Below are positions 36,460 to 50,905 of a stretch of 64,000 nucleotides of DNA, in pieces (the first letter of the stretch is position 1; every line of letters starts with the position of its first letter). Below the pieces are notes generated by a model. The model was not told where the DNA came from, did no database searches, and saw only the letters and a list, made by a program, of their open reading frames with translations. Source of the stretch: Leptodactylus fallax (taxonomy: Eukaryota > Chordata > Amphibia > Anura > Leptodactylidae); assembly GCA_947044405.1 (NCBI GenBank), contig CAMRHE010000054.1, positions 3,534,001 to 3,598,000 on the forward strand, given 5' to 3'. The translations under genes were made by a program, and so were the position numbers.

Positions 36460-39400
36460 TATATATTATATATAGGTGTATATTGCTGCAAAACACAATA
36501 TGGTGATGAAAATAAATTTGTTTCAGTGGCCTAAGGAAAGGACAAAGTATTCCCTGTGTCCTTTCTTTAGGTCCCTGATCGGCCTCAGCGGTCACGTGCA
36601 GCTGGGACTTTATCCGGAAAAACCTGGGGTGCCATGGGGACCAGACAATGGCCTGGGACAACGAATCACCAGGGACAGGAGTGTATGTTTATAGCACCTG
36701 TGCAGGAGTTATGAACTCTGGATGGACAAGCCACAGATTTATTTATTTATTTATTATGCTTACTTATATAGCGCCATCATATTCCGCAGCGCTTTACAGA
36801 CATTGACAGTCACTGTCCCATATAGGGCTCACAATCTACATTCCCTATCAGTATGTCTTTGGAGTGTGGGAGGAAACCGGAGTACCCGGAGGAAACCCAC
36901 GCAAACACGGGGAGAACATACAAACTCCTTGCAGATGTTGTCCTTGGCAGGATTTGAACCCAGGACTCCAGCGCTGCAAGGCTGCAGTGCTAACCACTGA
37001 GCCACCGTGCTGCCCTAGATTTGAACAGACACTGTGTAATACTCTATTGCCGTGCAGTTGCGCTAATGGATAATTCAACACCAAGGCTAGCCATATAGAT
37101 TAGACAAAAGTCAGCTACATTGTTTGCATACATTTGCACAAATTGGCAAGTGACTGTCATGATGTGCCAAATTTGGGCAAACATTTATTTTCAACCACGT
37201 GCAGGTTAATTTTTTGGCAGACCAAAGCCTGTTGTAATGAGCAGTCACTTGTGTTTTTTTTTTTTTTTGTTTTTTTTTAAATGTTCTTTGGCAAAAATGG
37301 CTAGAATTGGCCATTTCAGGCAACTAAAGTCTAGTCTAACACCACCTTTACTGCCAAGCGGACACTTTTTCCCCTTGCTTATTGTCAATAACATAAGCAG
37401 GGATAGCCTAGTCTAATGCAGAGAACCCCTTAAAGATTGCTCATTTAGACTGTAAATTATGTAATTAAATGTAAATGAGAAATATAAAATGATATGCATG
37501 CTCATATCAGATCCAAACAGCTCAAGTTACACAAAAGGGCATAAAGAATGTTGCACTATAATTTGGGCAGTCCACTTCCATATATAAAATTATGGATCTT
37601 AAAATAACTAGGAGCAAAAAAGTGAGCTGCAAAGTCAGAGACCATGGATGAGAGTAATGTTATTTTTTGAAGGCGGCAGCCAATGTTTTTCTAAAATGGA
37701 CAGTAAGTTTACAAAAACATCTTATATAGATCCCTGCCATTTCTCCCTTAAACTTCTTTCCTATTTTTTGTCCCCAATTTTCTCATATTACAAGTAAAAC
37801 AGAAATGTGACAAAGATTATTTGTTTATGCGATAGCTCAGCCATCCCCCACGGATCCTCCAAACTCCTCACAATCTTGAATAGGATTAGGATTATAAAGC
37901 AATTTGCTGGAGTAGGAGCTTGTTAAGCCTTGCCCCCTTCCCTCAATTGGTCAGGAGTCGAAAACAGAAGAGATCAGGATTTCTAGGAAACTGCTTGTTT
38001 CAGAGACAGGAAGAAAATCCTGCAGATAGGCAGACAGAGGGGACAAGAATATCCCACAATTTCTTTGTATCCATTTAGTGTTCCTTGAAAACAAAGGAAA
38101 TGGCAAAATTAAATAAAACTACGCACTTACCACAATTGGACATATTGTTGCTAGTTGGTCATAAAGATACCTAGCTTCGGAAATACTGCAAGCTTGAAAA
38201 GTAACCTGATGTAAGAAAAAAAAAAAAATTATATAGGTTGATGCATTAAAAACAAAAGATGTATAAAAATTGATTCCATTGTCTATGCCATGCATTGCAT
38301 ACCTGAAGACAGCAATTACCCATCCCAAAGCCCATGGCGTCCATGTAAATGTGATCAGGCAATGCAGCTTTTGCTTCATCACCAGGATCATTTGCAAATC
38401 TTTCAATAAATGGAGAGGGAGTATTTTGGTCTTTAAAAACTGCATAAGCAAAAACAAGAGGCACTGTAACAGATCATCAATAATTAACTAGATGACAACC
38501 CAAACAAAAAGTATACTCACTTGGAACATTAATGGCCACTTTTTCACCACGCCTGTGTCGAATATTTCTGGTTAAAGTACTGTGTAAAACATAGCAGTCA
38601 AGTATGAGACTATGCCACGACAACAAGTAATACACTAAAGCAATCTCAAAGTCATAAATTGAAAGCCAGAGCACTAGAAAGGTTACAATGCCTATTTCTT
38701 CTATTCTGAACCAACAATATTTCTTACTAAATGTAATTGGACTGGGCGATCAGGACATATCAGAAACTGCGATTAAATCGGGCATTTTACCTCAATTACG
38801 ATTAATGGTGATTATTTAGGTTGAAGAGACCCCAGATTATAATTAGCAGAGGCCCAGGGAAGGTGACCAAACATAATAAATAGTGCGTTACTACTCACCT
38901 CTTCAGTACTCAGACAACTTCCTGCTGTCTTTGGCACTTCTGAGTGATGTCAGGGATCTCAAATAAGTAACGCATAAATGCAAGCATCACAATGCTGCAT
39001 TACCCATGTGACTGCTGAAGCCAAATCACAGACATCAATCACGGACTCTGACATCAGTGAGAAGCACTGAAGATAGCATGGCGTTCCGCCGGAGCCCAGG
39101 AGAAGTAACACTGTTTTCCTCACCACCCCTGGGCCTCCTTTAATTATATTCTGGGGCCTGAAGAGACCCCAGATTAGAATAGCAGTTCCAATTCAGGCGT
39201 GTCCGGCCTGCTCAAAACTGCAGATAGAACTTTACAAATGTAACAACTGAACCAAAATAACAGACATGAACAAAATCACATCAGTTATCCTAGTTGGTGT
39301 TCAGTTTTGGTTATTTTTCGATTAATTGTCACAACCTTATTGGTGCCCAGGTTTCAACATATCTATTATTGCATCTAAGAGCACTAAATCTATGAGTCTA

Positions 39401-42400
39401 ATATAGCTTAGCAGTACAAAGTTCAGCCAATTGAAAAGAAAATGTACCTAAACCGAGGATGTTTGTTTATTGCTTCATCTGGAAAGAAGAGTGATTTGGA
39501 GGCTCCTTGTTCCACTGGAGTTGGTTGAAATTCTGGCAATGTGAATCCAAGACACCCCAGCCTAAAGAAATACAAATGCTAGGAGGATTAATAACCTAGC
39601 AGCAGCTCTCATAGGGGTTAATAGGGGTTATCTGAAATTAGACGGCCTAGTCTTCGGATAGGCTATCAATATTAGGATCCCACCGAATCCATGTACTAAG
39701 GGCTGGTTCACATCTGAGTTCGGCTTTCCGTTTGGGGAGTCTGCTTGGGGACCCCCTGAACGGAAACCTAAACGCATAGAAAAGCGGTTACATAAGGAAA
39801 CCTGCGGACCCCATAGACCAGTGATGGCGAACCTTTTAGAGACCGAGTGCCCAAACTGCAACCCAAAACCCACTAAATTATCGCAAAGTGCCAACACGGC
39901 AACTTAACCTTAACCAGGATCTGTTTTGTAGTGACCATGCGATGTTATTACAGCCTGTAATATCACATGTCTGCTATAAAACATATACTGTGTGATATAA
40001 ATAGTGAAAGGCCCCCACAGTACAATGCGCTGCACAGTGGCCCCCAGACAGTATTATATGCCCACAGTGGCCCCCACACAGTAGTTTATGCTACTTACCC
40101 AGTATGGCTGCAGTCCCACAAAGAGCGTCCTCCTTCTGATCACAGGTGCTGATGACTTGCATCGGAACAGAGGTTACACTCTGCAGTCACTGTAAGCTGC
40201 GGTCCGCATTTGCACATATAGTCAGAGGTGTTTTAAACACATTGGTGGGCCCAGTGCAGAGGTTTCATAAGTGCACCCCCCCCCTTCACCACCTGCTATT
40301 ATACCCATGTGAAAGCTGCCAAAAACTGGGATTTTATATGGTGACATTTAATGGGTGACAATGTGTTATCTGACTGATGGAACTTTTCTGCCTATCAGAA
40401 ATGTTTTATACGTTTATCTCTAGTAATAATCGCTATTATTTTAGTGTGTAATTGATATCGCTAGAGAGGCGGTCGGAGTATTTTACTCTATAAAGGTATG
40501 GACAGGGTATAATGTAAACTTTATTGATGACTTTGTGTATGTGTTGTGTAGGTGTTTGGTGCAACTCTTTTGGTGCTGCAACACTGCAACATTCTCATCC
40601 ATTTTATAATGTTCCCCTCCAATTGCCCCACGGTATGAAGTCTCCTCTCCTGGTGCCCCAGTTTAAACTGGGGGAAACTAGAGGGGTACATTAGACCATG
40701 GGGTTACTTGGATGGGGACATTAAACTGGGGGAAACTAGAGGCAGACATATCCCCCTCCAGCTACCCCTCCAGTTGCTCCCCAGTTTAATGCCCCCTTAC
40801 AACTTGCCCCCAGTTTAATGCTCCCCCCACAGTTTAATGTCCCCCTTCATCTGCCACCAGGTTGAGGTCCTCCCTGCATCTGCCACCAGTTTAACATAAT
40901 AAAACACTGATACTCGCCCCTCCTCGCTCCACTGCTGCTCTGTGAGGTCTCTTCTTCTGGACTGGGAGCTGCAAGCGCGATGTGAGTGAGGTCATCACAT
41001 CGCGCCCGCAGCTCCAGGGACCAGAGTACACTAAGATGTGCTTCACACACAATGGTGAAACAGGGACTCATCTGCATCCGGAGCGACCCTGCATATAGCT
41101 GAAAGTAGTGATCACTCACTAACGGGGAATCCTGTACCGATTCCCCGTTAGTGAGCGATCATGGCGACGGTGCACGTGCCAACTGAGAGGGCTCTGCGTG
41201 CCCTCTCTGGCACACATGCCATAGGTTCGCCAACACGGCCACAGACTATAATGGGGTCCGTGTGGTTTCCGCAAGAAGCAAGCGGAGAGAAGCAAGTAGT
41301 AAGCAAGCAGTACTTTTCGCGCCGCATGTTTTGTGCGGAAACAGAGCTAAAACCACACTGACCCCATTATAGTCTATGTGGTCCACGGGTTTCCTTTGGT
41401 AACCGCTTTCCTATGCATATAGGTTTCTGTTTGGGGGTCCCCAAGAGGACTCACCGAACGGAAAGCCAAATGCAGATGTGAGCTGGACCTTAGACAACGC
41501 AAGCTGCACTGCTCACTTGCCCTACAAGCTGTAGCAGAGGGCATAGGTACTACAGCAATGTGTCCCACTGAAGTCTATGGGAGAGCTCTGCAGTACCTTA
41601 CACTCGCCGACACAGTTTGTATGGTGAGTGAGCAGTGCAGCTCATGGTACATAAGCATTACTGAGAGCCACTGATAGCTGTCTCAGTACAGGTAATCTGT
41701 GGGGGTACCAGAAACCAGATAACCCCTTTAAAATACACAAAGGAAGAACATTACTGCCAAAAACCCAAATATACTTTACTATAAAGAAGCATATACAATC
41801 ATTTTTTGCTATGTAGAAATGTCAGATATTTATTTTTTATTACACAATTACTGTGAAGAAAAAAAAAAATTTACCTTGGAAAGGAAGTTATAGTACAAAT
41901 TGAAACATTGTTTGAAAGCAATGACGAGGCTTCCTGGCGCCTTTTCCTCATATTATCTTCCACTGTATTGAACTCTGACATTGTTCCACCATAGGGCTGT
42001 CCAGGAGTTCCTTCAATCATATAGCTACCATACTCTGGTCTCCAAAGTGTAGGATGACTAAATATAGGATTACATAAGAACAATCATTGTCAATATTTTC
42101 CTATTGTAAATATATAATGGAAAAAACAAAAAAAAATGCAATAGATTATTCACTCAAGTACATTTGTTTCACACAGCCATGCACAGGACAGGAAAATCAG
42201 GATGACTTGGTGCAACTGAACTCAGTTTAATTCAGCCAAGCCATGCTGGGGCAGGTAAATCCAGCTGATACATGGACGTTTTTTCTGGCTCAGGGTGGGT
42301 TCTCATCTGCAATTGACTGCCGTTCGGGAATTCTGTCCCCCATTCCGCTTGAAAAATGCAGCAAGCAGGACTTCTCTCTGCATTTTTTTGGGTGGAAATC

Positions 42401-45400
42401 CAGCAGACCACATTATAGTCTATGGGGGCCGCAGGTAACTGCTTTTTAAGCAGATTGGGTTTTTGTTTTTCAGGTTCCAAAACAGACCCGAAGAACTGAA
42501 ACCCAAGGGCACATGTGAACCTAGCGTCAGATGTAGCATTGTATAATGGTCCTTACTTGCCATTAATGTCTAAAGTCTCAAAAGTGATTGGCAAAAAGGT
42601 TTAAAAATAAAATACAACGTCTCACATTCAAGCCATCACAAGGGTCCTTAACATTGTATAGTTTAACCCTTTCCCTGCCACTCACACGTACTTATATGTC
42701 TGGACAGGATAGCACTTCAGCAGCAAAGGACATATGTAATACGTCCTTGCTACTAATGCAGATTTCTCAGACCAGAATGTAATAGAATGCAATAGACTGT
42801 CATCCTGCATCTGTAATTGTCATCTGACCCTGTATACCATCTGTAATCCACAGGTATGTGTCTTCCATCTGGACCTATATACTGAACCTGCCTGCACCAT
42901 TCATTATATACATCTGCTGCTGATTTAATTATATCTATCTGCTGGTATGTTATTTTTCACTTTGCAATTGTATTAACTTTGAAACCGCTGTATCAATCCC
43001 CCTGCTGATTTCTCACCTATCCCTTCCTGATGTCTCTGATTCTATCTTCATGTTTCCACACCCCCTATTCACACCTGATACACATGAAACAAATGTATTC
43101 CTAGTTAGTATACATTTGAGGGCAGTGGTCAGTGCATTTTCCAAGTTTAGCTTCTAAGTGCACAGACCAGAATGGAACTGAATGTAACAACTAGCCACTA
43201 AAAGGAAACTTCATTATTAACTATAGAAATGCTTCTTACTTTAATCATGGTTCTTTCCATACTTGTAAAAACCACTTTTACACCCCAAACCAGCCACGTC
43301 GCTAAGAATATCTTTAGCTCTCCATCTATTCTACCCCACCATCTGAACTTCTCTGCACAGCTACTCACAAACCTACAAGCTTTCTGTCCCAGACACACAA
43401 CCTCCCCATACTCTCTCCTACTTACACCTGCTATTCCTCTCGCTGCTACTTCTTACTTCTGGTGACATATCTCCTAATCCTGGACCACCCCAGTACTTCC
43501 CTGCTGTCGGATCTTTCCGCACAACCGGCATCAGCGCACGGAACCCCCTAAATCTTACAACTATCTTACCCGATCCTGCCCCTCCCCAGTGCACTATGGA
43601 ATGCTTGCTCTGTACGCAACAAACTTGACTACATCCACCACCTCTTCATTTCTCATAAAATCATCATTTCTTGGCATCAAAGAAACATAGATAACACCCT
43701 CAGACACAGCCTCCCCTGTTGCCCTCTCCTATGGAGGTCTGCAATTCTCGCACATTCCCTGCCCCAACAATAAACCTGGTGGAGACGTAGGCGTACTCCT
43801 GTCTGACAATTGCTCCTTTGCCCCAATCCAACCGCTACCTGCTCTCACCCTCCCCTCCTTTGAAGTGCACACTGTTCGCATTTACTCACCCTCCAACTGG
43901 CCATCATATCGACCGCCAGGACTTACTGCTGCCTTTATCGACCACTTCACCACCTGGCTAATGCACTTCCTATCCACTGACACCCCCATCATCATGTCTG
44001 ATATCAACATCCCCTTAACAGAAACTCCCCCCCCCCAGCTTCCAGTCTCCTGTCCCTCACTGCCTCCTTTGGTCTCTCAATGGTCCTCCTCTACCACGCA
44101 CACAAAGGGGCATATGCTCAACCTCATATTCACCCGCCTCTGCTATCCAGTCAACCTCTCTAACTCTGTCCACAACCTGCTGACATTCTCTGCCCTCTCC
44201 TCTGTAATAGAACCCCCTATCCCTAAACCAACACGCCCCCGCAGGAACCTTAGTCGCTTTGACATCCACACAGACTCTCTCCTACTGCTCGCCGACATAT
44301 CCTCACTCCAGGACGCAGATACCACTGCTGACTTCTACAATATCACCATCACTGCAGCCCTTGACTCTGTGGCCCTCCTCACTAACACCAGAGCCCAGCC
44401 AATCAATAGGCAACGCTGGCACACTTACCTGACTAAAAAACTGAGATGTGCCTCATGGGTTGCAGAACGCCTCTGGAAGAAAAGCCACTCCCAGGAGGAC
44501 TTAATCAGGGGAAAAGAGGCAGTTCTCACATTCAAGAACACACTCACCTCTGCAAAGCAGGTCTACTTCTCACCAATATCTGCCCTATCCCACAACCCCA
44601 AACAGCTACTCACTACCTTCAACTCCCTTCTCTGTCCTCCTGCGCCCCCTCCAACATCACTTATCACAGCTGATGACTTTGCCTCTTATTTCAAAAGCAA
44701 AATTGACATCAGAGAATGTCACCCTACACCCCCAACAAACACTCTACCCAACTGTCCTGTGCTCTTCATCTTTAACCTGTTTCTCCACCGTCACTGATGA
44801 AAAGCTCTCCACCCTAATCTCTAAATTCCACCTCACCTCCTGCGCACCCAACCCGATCCAGTCACACCTCATCTCCAAACTCTCTGAAGTCATTACTCCT
44901 GCCTCAACCCATCTCTTCAACCTATCCCTAACCAGTGGATCCTTTCCTTCCGCCTTCAAACATGCTACCGTCACACCTATACTTAAGAAACCCTCCCTCG
45001 ACCCGTCCTCTCCAGCCAACCATCGCCCCCATCTCACTGCTCCCATACGCCTCAAAATTGCTGGTGCAACACGTCCACTCCGAACAGTCCCCATCACTCC
45101 ACAGAAACTGCCCTAACCATGTTCACTAATGACCTAACTGCCAAAGCCAAACGTCACTACTCTGTCCTCCTCAACCTCTCCCATGCCTTTGACACAGTCG
45201 ACCATTCTCTCCTGCTACAAATGCTCTCATCCCTTGGCATCTCAGACCTGGCCCTTTCCTGGATACCCCACCAACCACACATTCAGTGTCTCCCACTTGC
45301 ACACCATCTCCCTGCCACACCCTCTTTCTGTAGGTGTCCCCCAAGGCTCCATCCTAGGACCCCTCCTGTTCTCCATCTACACCCTAGGCCTTGGCCAACT

Positions 45401-46931
45401 CATAGAATCCCATGGTTTCCATTACCATTGCAATGTTGACGACAACCAAATATATCTCTGGACCAGACATTACCTCTCTGTTGTCCAGAGTCCCAGAATG
45501 TCTAGCAGCCGTCGCCTCCTTTCTCTCCTCCCGCTTTCTCAAATTCAACATGGAGAAAACGGAGTTCATAATCTTAACCCCTCCACACACGACCGCCATA
45601 CCTGAGCCATCTATCAAAATTAATGGAACTACTCACCCCAGTCCCACAGGCCCGCTGCCTTGGGATAACCTTAGAGTGTCCTATCCTTCAAGTTGCATAC
45701 TCAAACCCTCAACACCTCCAACTCAAGAACATCCGTCAAATCTATAGGCCCTTGTGCATTTGTACAGGCTGCACATGTGATATAGTCAGGCAGAGATCTA
45801 ATATTAATGACCCATCATAAGGATAGGCCATCAAGGTTATAATCCTGGAAAACATATTCAACATTTATTTCTATGTCAGAGTCCCTATAAGTATAATTAC
45901 ATTACATGTATAAGTACTAGATATCTGGAGAAATGGTCACTAATACAGGATGTATTTAAGAAATTTTTGCTCCAAGATGAGGAATACAGGTTTCTACCTC
46001 TTGGGTGTGTCTAAACAATAACTGAATGAAAAGGACAGGGAAGAGAAAACACCAAGGAAAAAATAAAAAGTTTAACATACTTTGGATTTATTTTTTCACC
46101 TCGGCCTTGAAGTGTATCAAGCATTTCTTCTCCATTAAGCACTAATCGCACCTTGTGATTGTCATGATCGAAAGCAATTAACATATACTCCACCTGGGAA
46201 GAGAAAAAAATAAATAAAGAAATAAATATTCAGTTACAATATAACACTAACACGGGGCACCAAAGGATTGCCAGATTTTGAAAGCTATACTAATCTACTC
46301 TATAAACAGATTTCTTGAACAATAAAAAAAAACAGTAAAAACTGCAATATATTCAAAATGCTCAAACTTAGCAAGTATGGATAACATAATTTCAAAAAAA
46401 AAAAAAAAAAAAAAAAGTGTAGGTATTTGGACCAGTACATACGGACTGCGAAAATCCAAAGGATAGTGACAGAATATTTTATTTCCTAAAGTATGGTAAG
46501 CACACACAACGCATTTTCAACTTACACTTGACAAAAGGGACCTGCATCACACTACAATAAAATACATAATTATATCAATCGAGAGTATGTAGATTAAATG
46601 AATAGATGAATGATAATTATGTATTCTATTGTTTGATGTGTTTTATTGTAGTGTGATGCAAGTCCCTTTGTCAAGTGTAAGTACCGAAACGCGTTGTGTG
46701 TGCTTACCATACTTTGGGAAGTAAAATACCTACATTGTCCTTTCACCTCCTGCGGGTGGTACATAGTGAGAGCAGCAGCAATCTAATGCCCTCTTGGAAG
46801 TATTTTTGAAGTTGGTTGTATTATCAAACATAACCCAAAAAGGTGAGGAGCTATTTGTCTCTATGTTTACTCCCTTCATTCTAAATGATATGCACTACAC
46901 ACTGCTCGGTGCTTTTATTTCAGGTCTGTTA

Positions 46932-46968
<37 letters not shown>

Positions 46969-49900
46969 ACACACACACAAACACACTTTTACTTTAATAT
47001 AGTTTTTTGTTTTTTTTTTCATTTGACAAACAAGTTTCTATAACCACTTAAAAGAACACTAGGTATAAAGTTTTGTATTACCACCTCCAGAAGTGGCCGA
47101 TAAGCCACATAACACTAGCCACAACAGAATTGCATTACGGTTCTCAGTAAAGACCGACACCTCAAGAATAACCAATGCCCCCACACACAATATTCTGTCA
47201 CCCATAACTTTTTCATATTTCCATGTACAGGACTGCATAAAGAGTCTTTTTGAGGGGCCAAATACACTTCATTTACAACACTTTAGGGAATGTCTAGTGT
47301 TTTGCTTGCTGCCTAGCGTAGCCTTCAATAAGTTTGACTGAAGCATTAGAGGGGTTAAGGACCTAATCGGCTGCCATATTTAAAGCCCCAACATCTGCCA
47401 TACTAAAGGGTTAAGTTTGTAAAGCATTAAAAATGAAACATGTCTGCAAATACAAGTAATTCAAAATTAGGCAGTTTTAAAGGTTTCCATTAGTCATCTT
47501 AGTGTTAACAGTCTGTTGTCTTCATAGTTTCCCAATGGAAACTATGAACACAGAAGCCTATGGTATGGGATTTGTCAGAAAACTAGCCATGATCATCTTA
47601 TTGCGGTCAGGTTATCTTCTCACTTGCATCCTTGCCCGATAGCCTGGCCACAATAAAGAAATCATAACTGGTTTACTGACAAGTCCCATACCATAGAAAG
47701 TTTGTGCATTAAATGGTAACCAATGAAGACAAAAGACTGTCACTACCAAGATTATTAGTGTTTAAGGCTAAAGCACCACTTAGCGTCCCGCAACTAAGTG
47801 GAGACCTATGGGCAATTAAGCTCAGTACTGATTTTTTTATTTTATTTTTTTTTTTAATGTCGTTCTGAGCCATCTGTTAAAATAAAATATCATCCCCAGG
47901 CAATCCCTTTAATAAAAGCATACATTTCAGTATCACTGAACAGTCAGAAGGAAACTGCAAAAGATGAAGTAAACTCAAATATTGCTTGAATATCAACAAG
48001 GGCATAGTAAGACACATACCATATCCTGTTGGTCTTTACAAAGAACACTGGACACTGTCAAAATTCCAGATTAATTCTAAAACAACATTTCACAAGGCTT
48101 GACATGCTATACAAACAAAATAGCCAGGCCTGTGAGAAATTCTGACTAAAATGTATTTGTTGGTCGTTTAATGGATTTACAGTTAAATGAAAATTGGATT
48201 AAGTCCACAAACTTAATGGCCATCAGCAATTTTAGACAAAGTACTCACATTACACAACCAAGGATTTGCATTCATCCATGATATGGCATAGCTAGTTGGA
48301 ACAAGCCAAAACCATGACAGCTTTTTGATACTTCATTGAAGAGTAGAGTAGAATTTTATTTCTCGACTAAATCCTGCATCTTCAATTACATCAGATTATA
48401 TAACATTGTACACAATAGTCTGGTTACATGTTTTAATAGGTGTGGGTGCCAGTCTATCGTGCTGCCAAAATTGTTACCGGTTGTATTTTCCTTAAATATG
48501 TCATACTAGCTTTATACTAAGGGGTACAATTGACGGGAACTCATGCACAGATCAGATCTGAAGTCCCCCTACTCCAGGTCTAAATAATGAAACTCACTAT
48601 AGTAACAGTAAGCAAGCCTAAAGTCACACACTGTGTAAAACAAACCATAATGGTTTACCGTTGTCAAGAGACGTTTGCTCAATAAGGACGTTAGAGAAAA
48701 TTATGGAGCCAGAAAGTGATAGCTCCCTGTCTACCAACATACTAAAGGAAACTGCTAGGTTCAAAGCCATTTCCATTTTTTGTTGCAGTATAGGAGCAGA
48801 AAACCGAGAAATAAAATGAATTGCCAAGAAGTCATATCACACAAATGGCGACCAACAGACCCCACTGACAACTGCAGTCATTGAGTTTCTGTCAGGGTGC
48901 CCAATAGGGCTGGGCGATTATGACCTAAATCAAATTAATCAGGCATTTTATCTTTATTACAATTAAAGGGGCTGTCCAGGATAAGTTTTTTTTTTTTTTT
49001 GCAAGGGAGTCAGGGAAGGTGAAAAATAAAAATTAAAGAACCCATACTCCTGTCCCTGGTGCTCCAGTGTCTCCCAACATGGTCCAGTCCAGCCCCTCCT
49101 GGTGTCTTCCTCCAGCAGATGCCCCTGCTGTACATGACTGGCCTCAGCAACCTAAAGAAAGGACGCATCTTGTGTCCTTTCCTTAGATTGGTCTCAGCGG
49201 TCACATGCGGCAGGGACTTCCACTAGATTACCTGGGAGCAGCAGGACTGGACCACGGTGGGAGACAGCGGTGCATCAGGGACAGGAGAGTTTGGGTAATT
49301 TTACTTTTGACCTTCCCTGATCAGTATTTTCTTGTCACCTTTTTGATCCAAAAATTGATGGAATGTTTTGCTTCTAATACCAGTCTAGATTCTCTTTTAA
49401 TTAGATTTTGCCTTCTACTTCTGTTGATGGGCGTAACATGCACTTGTGCAATGGCAGCCAGGGCTACATCATGACTTTTTGTAGCGCTGATTGTTCTTAA
49501 CTATTGAGTGACAGCAGCAGCCACAAGACTGCATACAACTCAATGCATTCATTTGAACTGCAAAACGTTGGTGAAGTCCTGACACAAGTCTTTATATCAC
49601 GGTGATAACTACTAGGTAAGCCAACAGAAATCAGACATTTACTAGGCTGCCAGACCCTCACCAATCACATCAGTGCTTCTCTATCTATAAGGAGCTTCCC
49701 AAGACAGCAGACTTGACTATCTTCAGCAGTCCTATAGACATGTATTGCGTGAAACCACTTTTCCCCTTTATAAATGGAGCAGCAGGTCAGGCATAACAGG
49801 ACTACTCCGAGCTAGTGATCAGTGTGGGTATGGACTGCCAGACTCACACCAATCAGTAAGTTATCCCCTATCCTGTCAAAATGGGACAGTCTGACATTAC

Positions 49901-50859
49901 TTGAGTAACCTTTTAAAAATGGGTATTCCCATAGTAAAGGACCAAAAATTCTAGATTATAACACTGAACATTATACTTTAATGAAAGGAGTATTCCTTTC
50001 TCAGACACTAGCTTTATCCCATTCGATAAAGCTGCAATACCCTGAATTGCCACTAGTATGTGCACTTGTAGTGTAAACAATGAAGAGACTGAACAGGCTG
50101 TTCTCATGCAAGTGCTGCAAACAGCTCATTGGTGACATACAGTCAAGCCCCACCTCGATCTGATATTAGTAGCTTATGCCAAGTATAAGTCATCAATAGG
50201 TTGATACACAATATGCTGTATAATGTTGGTAGGAATAGGTCTTTGGTAACTTTACTGGTTACCAGAAAAACTTGTTTCTCCTCCTGCTCACATTCCAGTA
50301 AAAATTAAGATGAGAGGCATCCAAGGACAATACTACTGTACAAGAAAAGGAACAGGTAGAACATGGGATTTGTTAACAGATTCAGTCTTCTTGCAGACTT
50401 CAATAGAAGTTTGTTAAGGACTCTAGAAATCCCTCCGACTATAATCACATTATTAGAACTTCTGTCTTCAAAGAAACAGACAGCCGAAATAATGGAAACC
50501 TGGCACCTGCAATAAATGTCATCTAATATACTGCAATGTTAGCCACCAACAGTTTTAACGCAAAATCCTTTTTTAATTAAAGAAAATTCCAGTGAGTTTT
50601 AACCCCTGATGTTCTAGCAACAATCTAAAAACACAATGATACATTTCTATGGTTCTCATATCAATGTCAAGGTGCATCTACCAGCAAGTGAATAAAAGTG
50701 ACTAAAACACAGGACCATGTTGCAATGTGCACAGCTTGACACGTGGCCAATACCAGTGATATCTGAGACTCTCTCTCTCTCTCTCTAGACCTCATGCACA
50801 CGCTAAATTTTTTTTGCTCTTTAAGTGAAAGCAAAAGACTAAAATAAATAAATAAAATG

Positions 50860-50905
<46 letters not shown>

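Larger units (their letters stand above)
39697..41493. mobile_element. Foldback MITE split by a hAT insertion
   Basis: Left part 39697-39818 and right part 41239-41493 form inverted repeats: TAAGGGCTGGTTCACATCTG versus GCAGATGTGAGCTGGACCTTA, CGGCTTTCCGTTTGGGG versus CGAACGGAAAGCC, and CCGCGGACCC/CCATTATAGTCTATG-type interiors. About 370 bp without the insertion. In GCLC intron 3. Confidence 0.72.

Noticed and set aside
36741..37015. tRNA gene suggested by A and B boxes on the minus strand
   Set aside because: The boxes sit in a tRNA-derived SINE with the V-SINE-like body and ATAAATA tail; no full cloverleaf can be drawn.
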